A stretch of 64,000 bases of DNA, from NCBI GenBank assembly GCA_036867785.1, contig CP145417.1, positions 558,001 through 622,000 of the forward strand. The letters run 5' to 3'. The notes below the pieces were generated by a model. It was not told where the DNA came from. It worked only from the letters and a program-made list of their open reading frames with translations, and did not search any database. The position numbers and the translations under genes were made by a program. The stretch comes from Plasmodiophora brassicae. Lineage: Eukaryota > Endomyxa: Phytomyxea > Phytomyxea > Plasmodiophorida. The number at the start of each line of letters is the position of its first letter. The first letter of the stretch is position 1. Below, in pieces: positions 10,652-21,744 of the stretch.

Positions 10652-11047
10652 TCATTTCTGACAAATACAATGGCACCATCCTAAAAGCACCTGAATGTCC
10701 AGGAAACAGAATGCCGCCGCTGGTCCGATCATGAATGAAAGCCCAAGCAAGACAAAGGCCAATTCGGTTGCCTCTGTGGATCCGACCATACGCGGTCGGT
10801 AAACGTGCACCGTGGGCACAACGACAGCGAGCAGAATCGCGCCGACCATCCAGCTCGCTAGCACGATCCGAACGATGTGCTTCAGTCTCTTGCGACGCTC
10901 CACTTCCTGTTCGCCCTCGGCCGCCAGCGGCGCTCCCATAGAGCCCGCCTTCCTTGTTTCGTCCGAGATAGTACACGCTCTGCCGATCGTCTGTCCCCTC
11001 AAGTCCAGAAGTATCTCTGCTGCAGATTCCCCAACTGGCAACTGCAT
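10652..11047 (-). CDS. Small two-transmembrane-segment protein, unknown function
   Basis: A single open frame encodes 131 aa. A hydrophilic N-terminal half (about 60 residues, with a charged stretch ending VERRKRLKH) precedes two hydrophobic helices: HIVRIVLASWMVGAILLAVV and, after a short polar loop, LAFVLLGLSFMIGPAAAFCF. Basic residues before helix 1 suggest a cytosolic N-terminus. I recognise no family. The start is only 110 bp from the divergent M1 aminopeptidase start, so the two may share a promoter. An alternative splice at the 3' end could change the last dozen residues. Confidence 0.55.
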   Translation of the reverse strand: MQLPVGESAAEILLDLRGQTIGRACTISDETRKAGSMGAPLAAEGEQEVERRKRLKHIVRIVLASWMVGAILLAVVVPTVHVYRPRMVGSTEATELAFVLLGLSFMIGPAAAFCFLDIQVLLGWCHCICQK

Positions 11048-11156
11048 AAATCCATTTCAGCTGTTTCGCTGCAATCCCGTTGTGGAACGGAAGGAAGGAC
11101 AGCGTTGCACTTGAAGGGTCGCAACAATATTTTTTGTGCGGTTGGGCGTGTGGTCG

Positions 11157-14100
11157 ATGACGACGGCGGGTGCTGCAGAGAAACGCGTTCGCGAGGTCCT
11201 GCCGGCCGGCGTGAAGCCGGTGCATTACGAGCTGTGTCTGGAGCCGGATCTGGCGACATGCACGTTCAAGGGCACCTGCGCGGTGGTCGTGCTGGTGACG
11301 TCGGATACGAATACCGTTGTCATGAATGCGCATGAGCTGAAGGTTCAGTCTGTGACTGTCGACGCCTCGGGGATTACTGCCCAGTCGTTCCCTGTCGACG
11401 ATAAGCTTCAGACGCTGACGATCAAGTTCAACAAGCCGCTTCCGCATGGCAAATCCAAAATGTACACCTGATGCGTCTGGTCGGTTACTGGTTATCAACA
11501 GTTGATTCTGTTTCAGAAACATTGAGTACACGGGCATCCTGAACGACAAGATGTGTGGGTTTTATGCAAGCAAGTACGAAAAGGATGGTGTCCAGAAGAC
11601 CATGGCAGTGACTCAGTTTGAGGTACGTTGAACCGGGGTTCGATAATTTAATCTGAACGGATATGTAGGCCTGCGATGCGCGACGAGCACTTCCTTGCTG
11701 GGATGAGCCTAACCTAAAGGCGACGTTTGGTGTCAGCCTGATTGTCGACAAGGTTTTCTAATGTTCTCTTCTTGAGTTTGAAAATGTTGCTGACGGTATC
11801 CATGGTATAGGCATTGACTTCAGTCAGCAACATGCCCGAATCCTCTTGCACAGATGTCGGAGGCGGTAAAGTCAAGCGGACTTATGAGAACACGCCGATT
11901 ATGTCGACCTATCTGCTCGCATTTGTTATCGGCGAGTTTGATTCTCTGCACCAGGTTTGGTTTTAATGGATTTACACATCTTCCCTTCCTAATATTCCAT
12001 GTCAGACAACGCAAGATAAAGTCGCTGTTCGCGTTTTCACCCCAGTTGGTGCGAAGGCGCAAGGCGAGTTTGCATTAGAGGTCGCGGTTAAGTGTCTGGA
12101 CTTCTACAACAAGTATTTTGAAATTAAGTATCCGTTGCCGAAGGTTGGCCTTTCCCACACTTTCCAGAATTGATACTGACAGCACATGCAGCTGGACCTC
12201 CTTGCTATTCCAGATTTCTCTGCAGGTGCCATGGAAAAGGTACGCGTAATATTCGAGGCAATGTGACAATCCTAACAAACGTTGCTGTTCGATAGTCAGT
12301 GGAAGATTGCTGTACGTCTTGATGAAGCTCACTTGCTATCAGTTGGGGATGCGTAACGTATCGTTCGACTGCGTTACTCGTGGATCCTGCGAACTCGTCC
12401 ACGTCGACCAAACAGTGGGTAGCGCTAGTCGTCGCTCACGAGCTCGCACACCAGTGGTTTGGAAACGTAATGACGCCGTATGCTATTGGCGAATGATATG
12501 TCTCTGAACCAATGTCGCTTGACGCAGCTTGTCACAATGGATTGGTGGACCGATCTTTGGTTGAATGGTTAGCGGTGCACTTCCGAGAACGTACGCATCG
12601 TTTCATTTTCTGTGCAGAGGGATTCGCATCATGGGTTGAGTATCTCGCTGTTGACTACTTGTTCCCGGCATGGAAGATGTGGACACAGTTTATTTCGCAG
12701 GTGCAGATTGGCCGCCCGTTTACCCATCTGTTTGTGCGTTCTGACCAAATGTATAGGATATGTGCCGTGCACTTACCCTTGACGCCTTGTTGAGCTCGCA
12801 CCCAGTCGAAGTTCCCGTTTTCAAGGTGCTGCTTGCGTAGCGTCCTGATGCCGAATGTATAAGATGTTTCATGTAGGCTAGCGAGGTGGACGAGATCTTC
12901 GATCACATATCGTATTGCAAAGGCGGATCCATTATTCGTATGCTCGTCAATTACCTCGGAGAGGAAGCTTTTCGAAAGGGTATCATGTTAAGACGCTGGA
13001 AAATGCGCCAACTGATTAGCTGCCTTTCGCAGGAATGGTTTCGTACTTGAAGAAATTTGCTTACGGAAATGCCAGTACTAAAGACCTGTGGAATGCTCTT
13101 GGTGAGTCCTCCGGAAAGCCCGTTTCGTCTGTTATGGAGAAGTGGACGCAGACACAGGTCGGGTTTATGATGCATAAGTAATCCCGCGTTAAGCTGGATG
13201 GTGTCTTAGGGCTACCCTGTCGTGTACGTCGAGGAGGATGCTCAACACAAGGGTCATATTTTACTTCGCCAAGAGCGGTCAGTGGACTCTTTGCGTCCGA
13301 CAACACCCATTTAATGTGTGCAGATTCTTGGTCGATGGACCTGCAAAAGATTATGCTGACCAGACATGGCCCGTCCCAATAACGCAAGTAACAGGCCCTT
13401 CGACATCTGGTGCTCCTCCACCACTGCATCTCATGACAACGAAGACCTGTGGGTTCTTTGGCGTGTCCAAGGCTTTACTCTGACTGACAGCTTGGTAGGT
13501 TCATTGAAATGCGAAGTGAACGCGGTACCTTTCCTGAAACTTAACGCGAACCAGTGTGGTGTTTACCGTGTAAAATACTCTGCGCCGCTAATGGATAGGT
13601 TGATTGCTGCTATCAAGAATGGCCAACTTGATGTGCCTGCCGACAGGTACTCGCTCTTCCCTGTTACTAGGCAGTTATTGACCCGATAAACAGGCTGGGT
13701 ATTGAAAATGACGCCATTGCCCTTGCTCGCTGCGGGTTGGTCAGCACAAGCCAGGCAATGTCACTTCTGCTGTCGTACGTGAACGAAATGAACTTCACTG
13801 TTTGGGACGACATCGTCAAGAACAATTTGGGCGAAATGAAGTTGTACGTTCGGAATTGATTGCGTGTTCGCCATTTGCGAATGTAGACGTCGTTGACTAC
13901 TATTTCGTAGGCTTCTAATGCTCCATGAGTCCATTTACACCAAGTTTAAGCTGTTCGCTTGTGATGTACTCCGGAAAGTTGGCACCTCTGTCGGATGGGA
14001 TGCCAAACCGACAGACGATCACCTCACGTCTCTCCTGCGTAGCCTCGTCATTCCCAAGCTCGGTCTGTATGGATTTGGCAACATCAGCTGCTTAATTCTA

Positions 14101-14890
14101 ATCCAAGGTTCTAGGAAGTTACGGTGACCGCGACACGATTGCGGAAGCTTGTAAACGCTTCGATGCTTTTGTAGCGTCGGGCTTCAAGTCTGGATTAATT
14201 CCTGATCTCCGTACTGGGGTTTACAGTATCGTTCTTGCGGAGCGTGGCAAAGAAGCATACGACACGCTCTTGAAGCTCTATCGAACGACAACCTTCCAGG
14301 AAGAGAAGGTATTCCCGTAACTATTGGCGGTACTTGAGTGATAATGAGTGATCGTCAACGCAGGTGCGTGTCCTTTCTGCTCTCGGCAGCGCGAAGGACG
14401 AAAGCCTGCTTAAGGAGGCCCTCGCGTTCTGCTTCACCCCAGATGTTCGTAAACAGGTACGTTGAAGTTCAGTTATTCCACGGTTTAACAGCCGTTCCTG
14501 ACAGTTGATTCAGGATGTGATGTTTGTTCTTGGCGGTGTCTCGGTGAACCCGAAAGGAGTCGAGTTAGCCTGGAAGTGGCTACAAACGAACTGGGACACG
14601 ATCCGTGATAAGTTCTCCTCGGGCTTTACCTTGAGTCGCCTTGTATCGTACGCGACTAAGCATTTTACGTCTCGCGACAAGGCGAAGGAGGTAACCATAT
14701 ATGCTGTTAGATGACCGTCCCTCAAAGTAATTTTCGGCTTCTGCAGATTCAGGACTTCTTCGCCAAGAACGCAACACCTGGCGCGGAGCGGGCTGTTCAG
14801 CAAAGCGTCGAGACCATATTGTCTACCGCGACATGGCTGGAGCGCGATGCCGACGGAGTGAAAGCTTGGCTTGATGCCCGGTACGCTTAA
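11157..14890 (+). CDS. M1 zinc aminopeptidase, puromycin-sensitive type
   Basis: A multi-exon gene (roughly fifteen or more exons). The N-terminal beta domain starts [18 protein letters not shown]. After an intron at 11462-11516 it continues with [20 protein letters not shown], then [12 protein letters not shown]. The substrate-binding motif GAME(N/K) is at about 12225-12239. The zinc site [10 protein letters not shown] (about 12438-12467) joins, across a 61-nt intron, to [19 protein letters not shown], giving HExxH-x18-E. The helical C-terminal domain ends at 14890 with [10 protein letters not shown]. The family trims N-terminal residues from peptides in the cytosol. The exon junction directly after GAME is out of phase by one base with normal GT-AG splicing. 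TPP2 at 47-52 kb is a partner activity. Confidence 0.92.
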
Positions 14891-14989
14891 GTGCAATCCC
14901 CCGCCTCGTTGCCTCATATCACCGAAATCAAATGGTTTCAATACAGTTTTCGTGTTGTTTGATGCCAGCTTCTCCTTTCATTCATTCCG

Positions 14990-15960
14990 GTTAAGAGACC
15001 CCCAATGACTTGCACGCCTTCAGAGTACTGTTGACGTTGCGCGACTTGGTGGACACTGCAGGTCGGATCGATGAAGTTGGTCAGCGCATCACGAAGGAGG
15101 CGCCACACGCGGGTCGACGCGAGTCCGAGTCTGACTTCAGCGTCATATGTTTTGTGATGGGATCAGCCAAATGACGTCGGCGACGAGGCGCGCCATCGTA
15201 TCATGACGATTGGGCCGCACTCGACTGGACTTGAGATCCCGTATCAAATTGATGCGGCTACCAAACGGGATGTAGAGTACGTGTTGGTGCCGAGGTCGAT
15301 CTCAGCGACCTGCTCCGTCGCCTGCCGACACTTCCGAAGCGTACGCTGTGGATGTCAGCCGAGCAGGCCTGCGTGTTTCGGCTGCGGCCAGGGAACGGCG
15401 ATCGAACCACGACGACCATTTGCGCGCAGGATGGTCTGGTTTCCTCGCCTCATTGAGTGCCAGACTGCGCCCAGAGCAGACCGTGCCCAGCGCTCTGGTA
15501 TTGACAGCGTCCCGGCCCTCCCATCCGGCAGGCCGGACGCTCCCTCGAGCAACCTGGCAGAGCAGCGTGGGGACTTCCTTCGCGCGAGACCCGCCAGGGA
15601 TGCAAAGACGCAAGCACGCATTCCTGCTCTCCAGCGACGTGTTTATGGCGTCGCTCGACGGATCGATCCCGCTTCACCGTTGCGAGCGTCCATCCGTAAT
15701 TCAGCTCTGACGTCCTCCATGAGCTCGTTGACGCGCGGTGCCTTTCGCTTCCTTCGCCAGCATGGCTCCTGGCTTCAGGCGTCGGGTGATCGTTCGGACG
15801 CGTCCTCCCCTCCGCACCACCCATGTAGGGACGGTTGCCATGACCAAGGAGTAAGACCAGTCTACGTTCGCATGCCTTCCATAGACGTGTGCTCGGTGGC
15901 CCCGGTCCCTGATGGAGCAGGCTTTACTATCATACAAGTCGTTCGTTGGGCATCAATAAG
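14990..15960 (+). CDS. Unresolved multi-exon coding region, unknown function
   Basis: Between the aminopeptidase stop and the convergent VPS15 end, three stretches look coding by codon use and continuity. About 15011-15140 reads FRVLLTLRDLVDTAGRIDEV. About 15285-15432 reads VDLSDLLRRLPTLPKRTLWM. About 15478-15960 follows a likely 46-nt intron (15432-15477). The frames could join into one protein, but I could not fix the start, all junctions or the stop. No domain, signal peptide or membrane segment was recognised. It may also be two short genes. Confidence 0.3.
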
Positions 15961-15984
15961 TTAGGCTACCGCATATTGGTGTGC

Positions 15985-18900
15985 TCATATCCAGGCTTTG
16001 ATCCGACCATCCCGACTGCAGGTGACCTAACGACGAGCTATGTGAGACACGTGGCTAACGCGCCTCACACGTGACGTACCAGCATCTTTTGGGGATACTG
16101 CATAGCGGCGAGATGGGTGATCACGTCACTGTGGGCAGTTGCTGTTGCAACTGGACCACGCCTTCGAGGCTTCAGAGCAGGTTGCTCAGGGGCGGGTCCA
16201 GACGTCAAGGATTCAATGGAGTCCTACGACGGCAAACCGCATCACACATCGTGGACATGCGTGGAAGCAGATAGCCCTACTTCGAAGACCGCAACGTCAT
16301 TCTGCATCCGGCCGCTGTACGACACAAACGAAGGTTGCACGGAATGCTGTCCGGAGATCAGGTACGAAGCACGCGGCTCGGCCAAATCCCAGAACATGAT
16401 CTGCCTGGACCAGGACGACGTAATGGCCCACGACCCGGGGCACAGCAGCGCGCCAGAGATACCGCGGTTACGTTGTCCCATAGGCCACAACCGTAACTCT
16501 TCGCTGATAGAGCCATAACTGGCGATGTCGGCTTCAAGGTGGGGAACAGGGCCTACGCACGGTTCAGTTGCAAGGCAGGCCTGCGCGCGACGCAAAGGGC
16601 ACCTGCTGAGTTCATATGGAATGACGCGCGAGCGTCGCCGGTGAACAGATCGAAAGCAGTTACGCTGTCGTCGGCATGCGTCCCAATGAATGCAACCGGT
16701 CCAACGTCGGGATGATGCAAAGGACTGCCGGGCGACACAACCGTTGTCGTTGGGAACGGCTGTAAACACGAGATCGGGGCGTGCGACGAATGACGCCACG
16801 ATTGCACAGGCTTGTGAAAACGAGCATCGAACTGACGCACTCGTAGGTCAGAAAGGGCGAAAACAGTCGAACACAGTGAGTCGCTGACAATGGTTACGAA
16901 TCCCCTGGCAGACCCTGTCAGGATAGAGTGCAAAGAGGGACCGATTCGCATATGCGTCAGGAGCCCGTGATGATCAGCAACTTCCATGGAGAACGCCGGT
17001 CGCCTCGAACGTAAATCCCATCCTTGGACGCGGCCAAGCTCGGACGCGAACACGACCAACGATTCCGATATGCGATTGCAATGCTGAACCGACACGACGC
17101 CACCTTCCCGTGGCTCGAGTTTCGCCAACACGGTTACGCCAACAAATCTGTCAACCGACCCGTCCTTCTTTGCAGTGAATTCTACGCGTAGTACCTGGAC
17201 GCTTCCTGGGCGGCGTCCAGTGTTAGAGCGCAACGTAACACCGAAATTGAGTGGCTGACCTGACGAAGAACCAACGGCGACCGAATGTGATGCATCGCAG
17301 ACACAAACACAATTGACTCCACCGTCCGGCATGTTGTAGATCAAGTGAGAAGACGAGGAGATGGATTTCTCCAGACGCGAGCAATCCCACACTCGAACGC
17401 AACCGTCAACGGAGCCAGCCACCATCAGCTGATTGTCACGGGACACGCTGATTTGGGATATGCTAGAGCGATGCTCGATAAGGTCGGCGACGAGAATGCC
17501 TTGCGGACGCCACGTATGCGGGTGTGCAACGACGCGGGTATCAAACGGTGGCCCATGGTTTCCGAAAGTCCACGACGTTGACAAAGACGCTGCATGAGGT
17601 TCTCCCAAATCCGGAGGTGGACTGGGAACCTCTAGTCCAAACGAAAGTCACGTGTCGCTGATAGTGGTCGCGGCAAGTCCTTACCTAGCGCAGTGCAAAC
17701 CGCAGGAGGAGCGAAGGATGCCGCCTGACGAACGACCGACTTGGACCCAGACGTTCCGGCGCTTTTCGTGGCCATTCTTCGCTATGGAGTAACACGCGTA
17801 AGAACAAACGCCCGTGTTTGCAAATCCCCACATACGAAGAACATTTCACGCAGGGACGGTAACTGGTCGTGCCGATATCCGCAACCGGGATAAGGCTTGA
17901 ATTGTAGCGCGTTACTGTTGCCATCTGGGAATGGGGTCAGCATCGAACAGAGTCCATAGGCCAAACGTGACTCCAACCTGGAACTGATACGTCGAGGTAG
18001 AAGTCAGCCGAGTGGACACCAGAATTGTCACCGGCAATATGCTCAAGCAATTGGACGGTACCAAGAGATTCGGGGACGGCGGCATCAACAACAATGGCTT
18101 GTCGGCACGATTCTGGAACAGTATGCTCCACTGCAATCGCATAGAGCTGGATGTCGTCATCCATGTTCGTGTACTTTAACAATGGGTCGGCTTCTGATTT
18201 CGCGTAAGCCGACAGCGCATTGTGCGAACGCTGTTGCCGAACTGTGTTCATCCCATTCAGGTGCGGCATCATTGCAGCGAGAATATGTTCCTCATCGTCG
18301 TCCTGATCATTGAGCGGGCTGCGAGATGAAAACGCTCTCCTGCTCAGAGGGCAACGCAAACTTTGGGACAACGTTTCCCTAGACAGTCTGTTAATCGTAT
18401 AGACCACAGTAAATGATGCCGCGTAAGCACAATACCGGTCCAAGGTATAGACTTCAGGTTCAGGACGAAGAAACGGACGGAGCCGAGAACCCAACAGACA
18501 GTATGCCTTGGCGGGGCCGAGTTGATCCGCAATTGCTGAGTAGAACCGAAGAGAGTGAATTCGGATCCATGTTGACGGATGGCAGAGTAGTGGAGTAACT
18601 CGGGTTGTGACATCAATCAGGAAATGCTGCTCGAAAAGCCGGAGCTCGATAGCCGCAACAAGAGCTTGCAAAGCGTATACGATAACAGTCTCCTCGGCAT
18701 CGAACAGCGCTTGCTCAATACAAGGCAGAAGGAAATTTTGAAATGCGACGCGCCCGACGAAAACAGCAATGCCAACAACGCTGTGAAAGAATGCTGCCCT
18801 TAACTGCCAGTCGCGATCATTGAGAACAGTAATCAACATGGGCAGAAGCCACGAATTACACCGCTCAGCCCCGAAGAAAACGCAGAGCTTTGCGATGTCC

Positions 18901-21224
18901 TTGAGTATTGCAATCTTCACTTTGCTGCTGGTCGTTGTTAGTGTATCACCAACGAGACGACACACGATGTTCTGCAGGGCCTGGTAAACGATATTTATCA
19001 TACAGGTTGATCACGAAATACTGTAGAGAGCAACCCACCTCTAGGTCATCGGTGTACGAGCCTTGAAACGGAACCATCGATACGGAATCCGAAGGTGATC
19101 CTCTTGGCTGCGTGAATGTTGATATATCAAGAAATTGCTTCGATATGTCAGCCAACGTGGGGAGGTTCTACAACGCGACATTGTGGAAGATGTTGATACC
19201 GTGTCAAAGATTGCGAACTGACCTCTGCCAGACTGATTCTCACAATCTCCTCGGAATCCTGCGGAAGCATAGACAATGACGGAAATATATATCTGACCAT
19301 AACAGTTAGGTCAAGCGTACAGCAATATCGTGCGAAACTGACTCAATGAAAATCTGCTTCTCGGATGGGCCCACCACAGTTATGAAGCCAAGGACCTTCG
19401 TCAGAATACGGACAGCCTCAGAACGTAGGAGCGCGCTACACTGCATCAGAACGGAAGATGGAGCATTGCCTGAAGACAGCTGACCTCGGATCCACAGACA
19501 TCGACATAACGAAAGGCACGATGCGTGACAATCGCGCTGCGTCCGACACGCCATACGAGAGCGATTCCAACATGTCAAGAGCCATCAGCTTGCAAGCAGG
19601 TGTGTTGACGTTTCGCATGCAAGCACAAACTACATATGTAGACATTTAGATGAAACTGAGAATACGGTTCAAGAGTACGTTTACCGAACGACACCAACGG
19701 AAGAAGAGCATCAGCAGTACCAGAGCCGCCTGAGGACGTGCTCTCTACAGTATCCAAGGATACATTTGATGTGTCTTCCGCTGGCCCCTCCCCGGTCTTA
19801 CGAGGGATGACATCAGGAGATTCCTCAGCAAGGCGCTTTCTCAGCGAAGTAATCTGGTCAAGGAGGATGGACAGGTCCGTTGTTGTAGGTACGGGACGGA
19901 CGTCGAGCGGCTTTACAGCTACCGAAGTCAAGTGTCAGATTTAGGACTCTGTTTTGAGTTATAGGACGTACGTGAAGGAGGGTGCGGGTTTTCATGAGAG
20001 ACAACTTTGGAGAGGGAGCAAGCTCGGCGGTTGGGAGTTATCGATTCGACCAGCGACGAAAAACGCGAATGGAGGTGAAGCAGTTTCTTGTCAGGCAACG
20101 CAAGATCCTCGTGCATGGTCTCCTCCATAAACGAATATAGCCGATCAAAGCAAGTGGGAAACATTAGGTCCTTGAACATCGTCAAGCACTCCGCTGCGGA
20201 TGGTCGCGAATGTGGTGACAACTGGATGCACTTCTGGATGAGGTCCCGCACGTGCACATTGCTGATTTTCGCCAACGTTGCACTGGGGTCGAACCTGTCC
20301 TCCTTGTAGAGTAGCAAATGCGTCAGGTCGAATATCGCTTCACCTTCCAGAAAGATTTCGGCAATAACACACCCGCAAGAAAACATGTCCATCGAGGGTT
20401 GCAGAACATCAGTAGATTGCGTCCTCTGCCGCACCGATGGAGAGAAGAACCTTTCATCAACGCTTAGAGCAGTGTGCAGACAGACAGTGTCAGCTGGCGT
20501 ACCGCTCAGGTGCAAGGTAACACCTTCGTCGTTGAGTCAGGCCGCGGCCAGCGTCGAAAAACGTGTAAAAGTCGTAAGGATTGTCATCCGGGATATAGAT
20601 GGGCTTGTAGAACGACGACAAATCCGCCAACACGAGCCAGTTGAACGAATTCACGAGAATATTCTCGGTCTTCAGATCGGAATGGCATAGACCGGCGCCA
20701 TGCAGTGTCGCAAGCGCTCTTAGGATGCAGTACACCATCCAAGCCTTCGGTTACGATCAGGACGCGGAAGGCATTACCCCATCCAACAAAGACCGACCTT
20801 CTCAGTGTCGGTCAGGAACGGCCGCATGTGAAGCCGTTCGTAGAGGCTGCAGGCAATATACGGGCGTACAAGGAATGCTGCCCGAGGCGTGATGTGCCAG
20901 GAGACGAACGGGAGCAAGCACGGGGACGCAGCACATCGATCAGCAACGTTCTGCAGTTCAGCCAAGTACGGGCGCAGGGCGAACGTCGGATCCCGTCGAA
21001 GATATACCTTGACAACAACCGTTCCTTGCGCGTGCAGGCACTCCACCGTCTTCAGAATCTACACCGGGTCGCGCGTCAGACCACACAGCCGTGCTGGGAA
21101 TGCGACCCCCGTGGACCTTGCCGCCGCCCAGGTTACGCCGAAAGCACAGCGTCGACACGAGCTCGAGCAGCAGCGACGGTAGGTCCTGCAGCGACCCGCC
21201 GCTGACGCCCAGCTGATTCCCCAT
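15985..21224 (-). CDS. VPS15: VPS15 / PIK3R4, regulatory kinase subunit of class III PI3-kinase
   Basis: The protein starts MGNQLGVSGG, with the family's N-myristoylation glycine. A 58-nt intron joins NLGGGK to ILKTVECLHAQGTVVVKVY. The kinase domain has HSDLKTENILV (catalytic Asp), VLADLSSFYKP where active kinases have DFG, and CYLAPERY. HEAT repeats follow (about 19900-17950, for example VLNDRDWQLRAAFFHSVVGI). WD40 repeats follow from WRPQGILVADLIEHRSSI, through SVDGCVRVWDCSRLEKS and IMFWDLAEPRASYLI. The C-terminus HSDVITHLAAMQYPQKMLV joins TCSRDGRIKAWI at 15985 after an intron ending in GTTAG. VPS15 with VPS34 makes PI3P for endosomal sorting and autophagy, which links it to the FYVE protein at 38 kb. 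Confidence 0.92.
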
Positions 21225-21744
21225 CGTGACACGCGGCTCACGCCATTGAACTCCGTGCAACACTCCGTTCTGCACCCAGCACGCACTGCAACGCACCGCA
21301 CCCCCGGGCCCCGGCCCCGGATCGTCTGCACGCCACCTACCTGCCGGAACGCCGGCCAGTCCAAAACGGCGCTGGCTAACGACCCACCGTTATGCGATTC
21401 CGAAGACGTTCTTGGTTGAACGGTACACACCCTGACAGCCGAATCCAGCAGTGGACGCAATACGCGAACGAGACTATGGGGCGCGCAATGACGACTTGTA
21501 AATCGACGACGGGTCGGGGGTGGGTGCCCCAGTCATCGCGCGGGCACGGCACAGTCCGGACCCCTCTGGAGTGGTGCAGGGGGGGGGGGGGGGGGGGGGG
21601 GCGGAAAAGGCGCGTGCGGCGGAGTGCTGAACGGTCACGTCACGTCACGTCCTCCTGTTTCGCAGTCTGCCATTGCCGGGCGAAGCTACACCAAACGGTG
21701 ACCCTGCGGCCCGTGACGCTGCACAGGCGTCTGTGCAACGGCGG
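21225..21744. promoter_or_regulatory. Divergent promoter region of VPS15 and the CLC gene
   Basis: These 520 bp separate two divergent start codons. They are GC-rich and contain an uninterrupted run of 23 G at 21579-21601. A short direct repeat of GTCAC units lies at about 21632-21646. No exon with family similarity was found here. Confidence 0.45.
21579..21601 (+). repeat. Poly-G tract, 23 consecutive G
   Basis: The run is uninterrupted and lies about 144 bp upstream of the CLC start and 355 bp upstream of the divergent VPS15 start. Long G runs can form quadruplexes or be unstable in length, and they are prone to sequencing error, so the exact number is uncertain. Confidence 0.9.

Noticed and set aside
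10632-11549. 305-codon minus-strand ORF
   Set aside because: It crosses the M1 aminopeptidase first exon and the two-TM protein in another frame, and has no recognisable segment.
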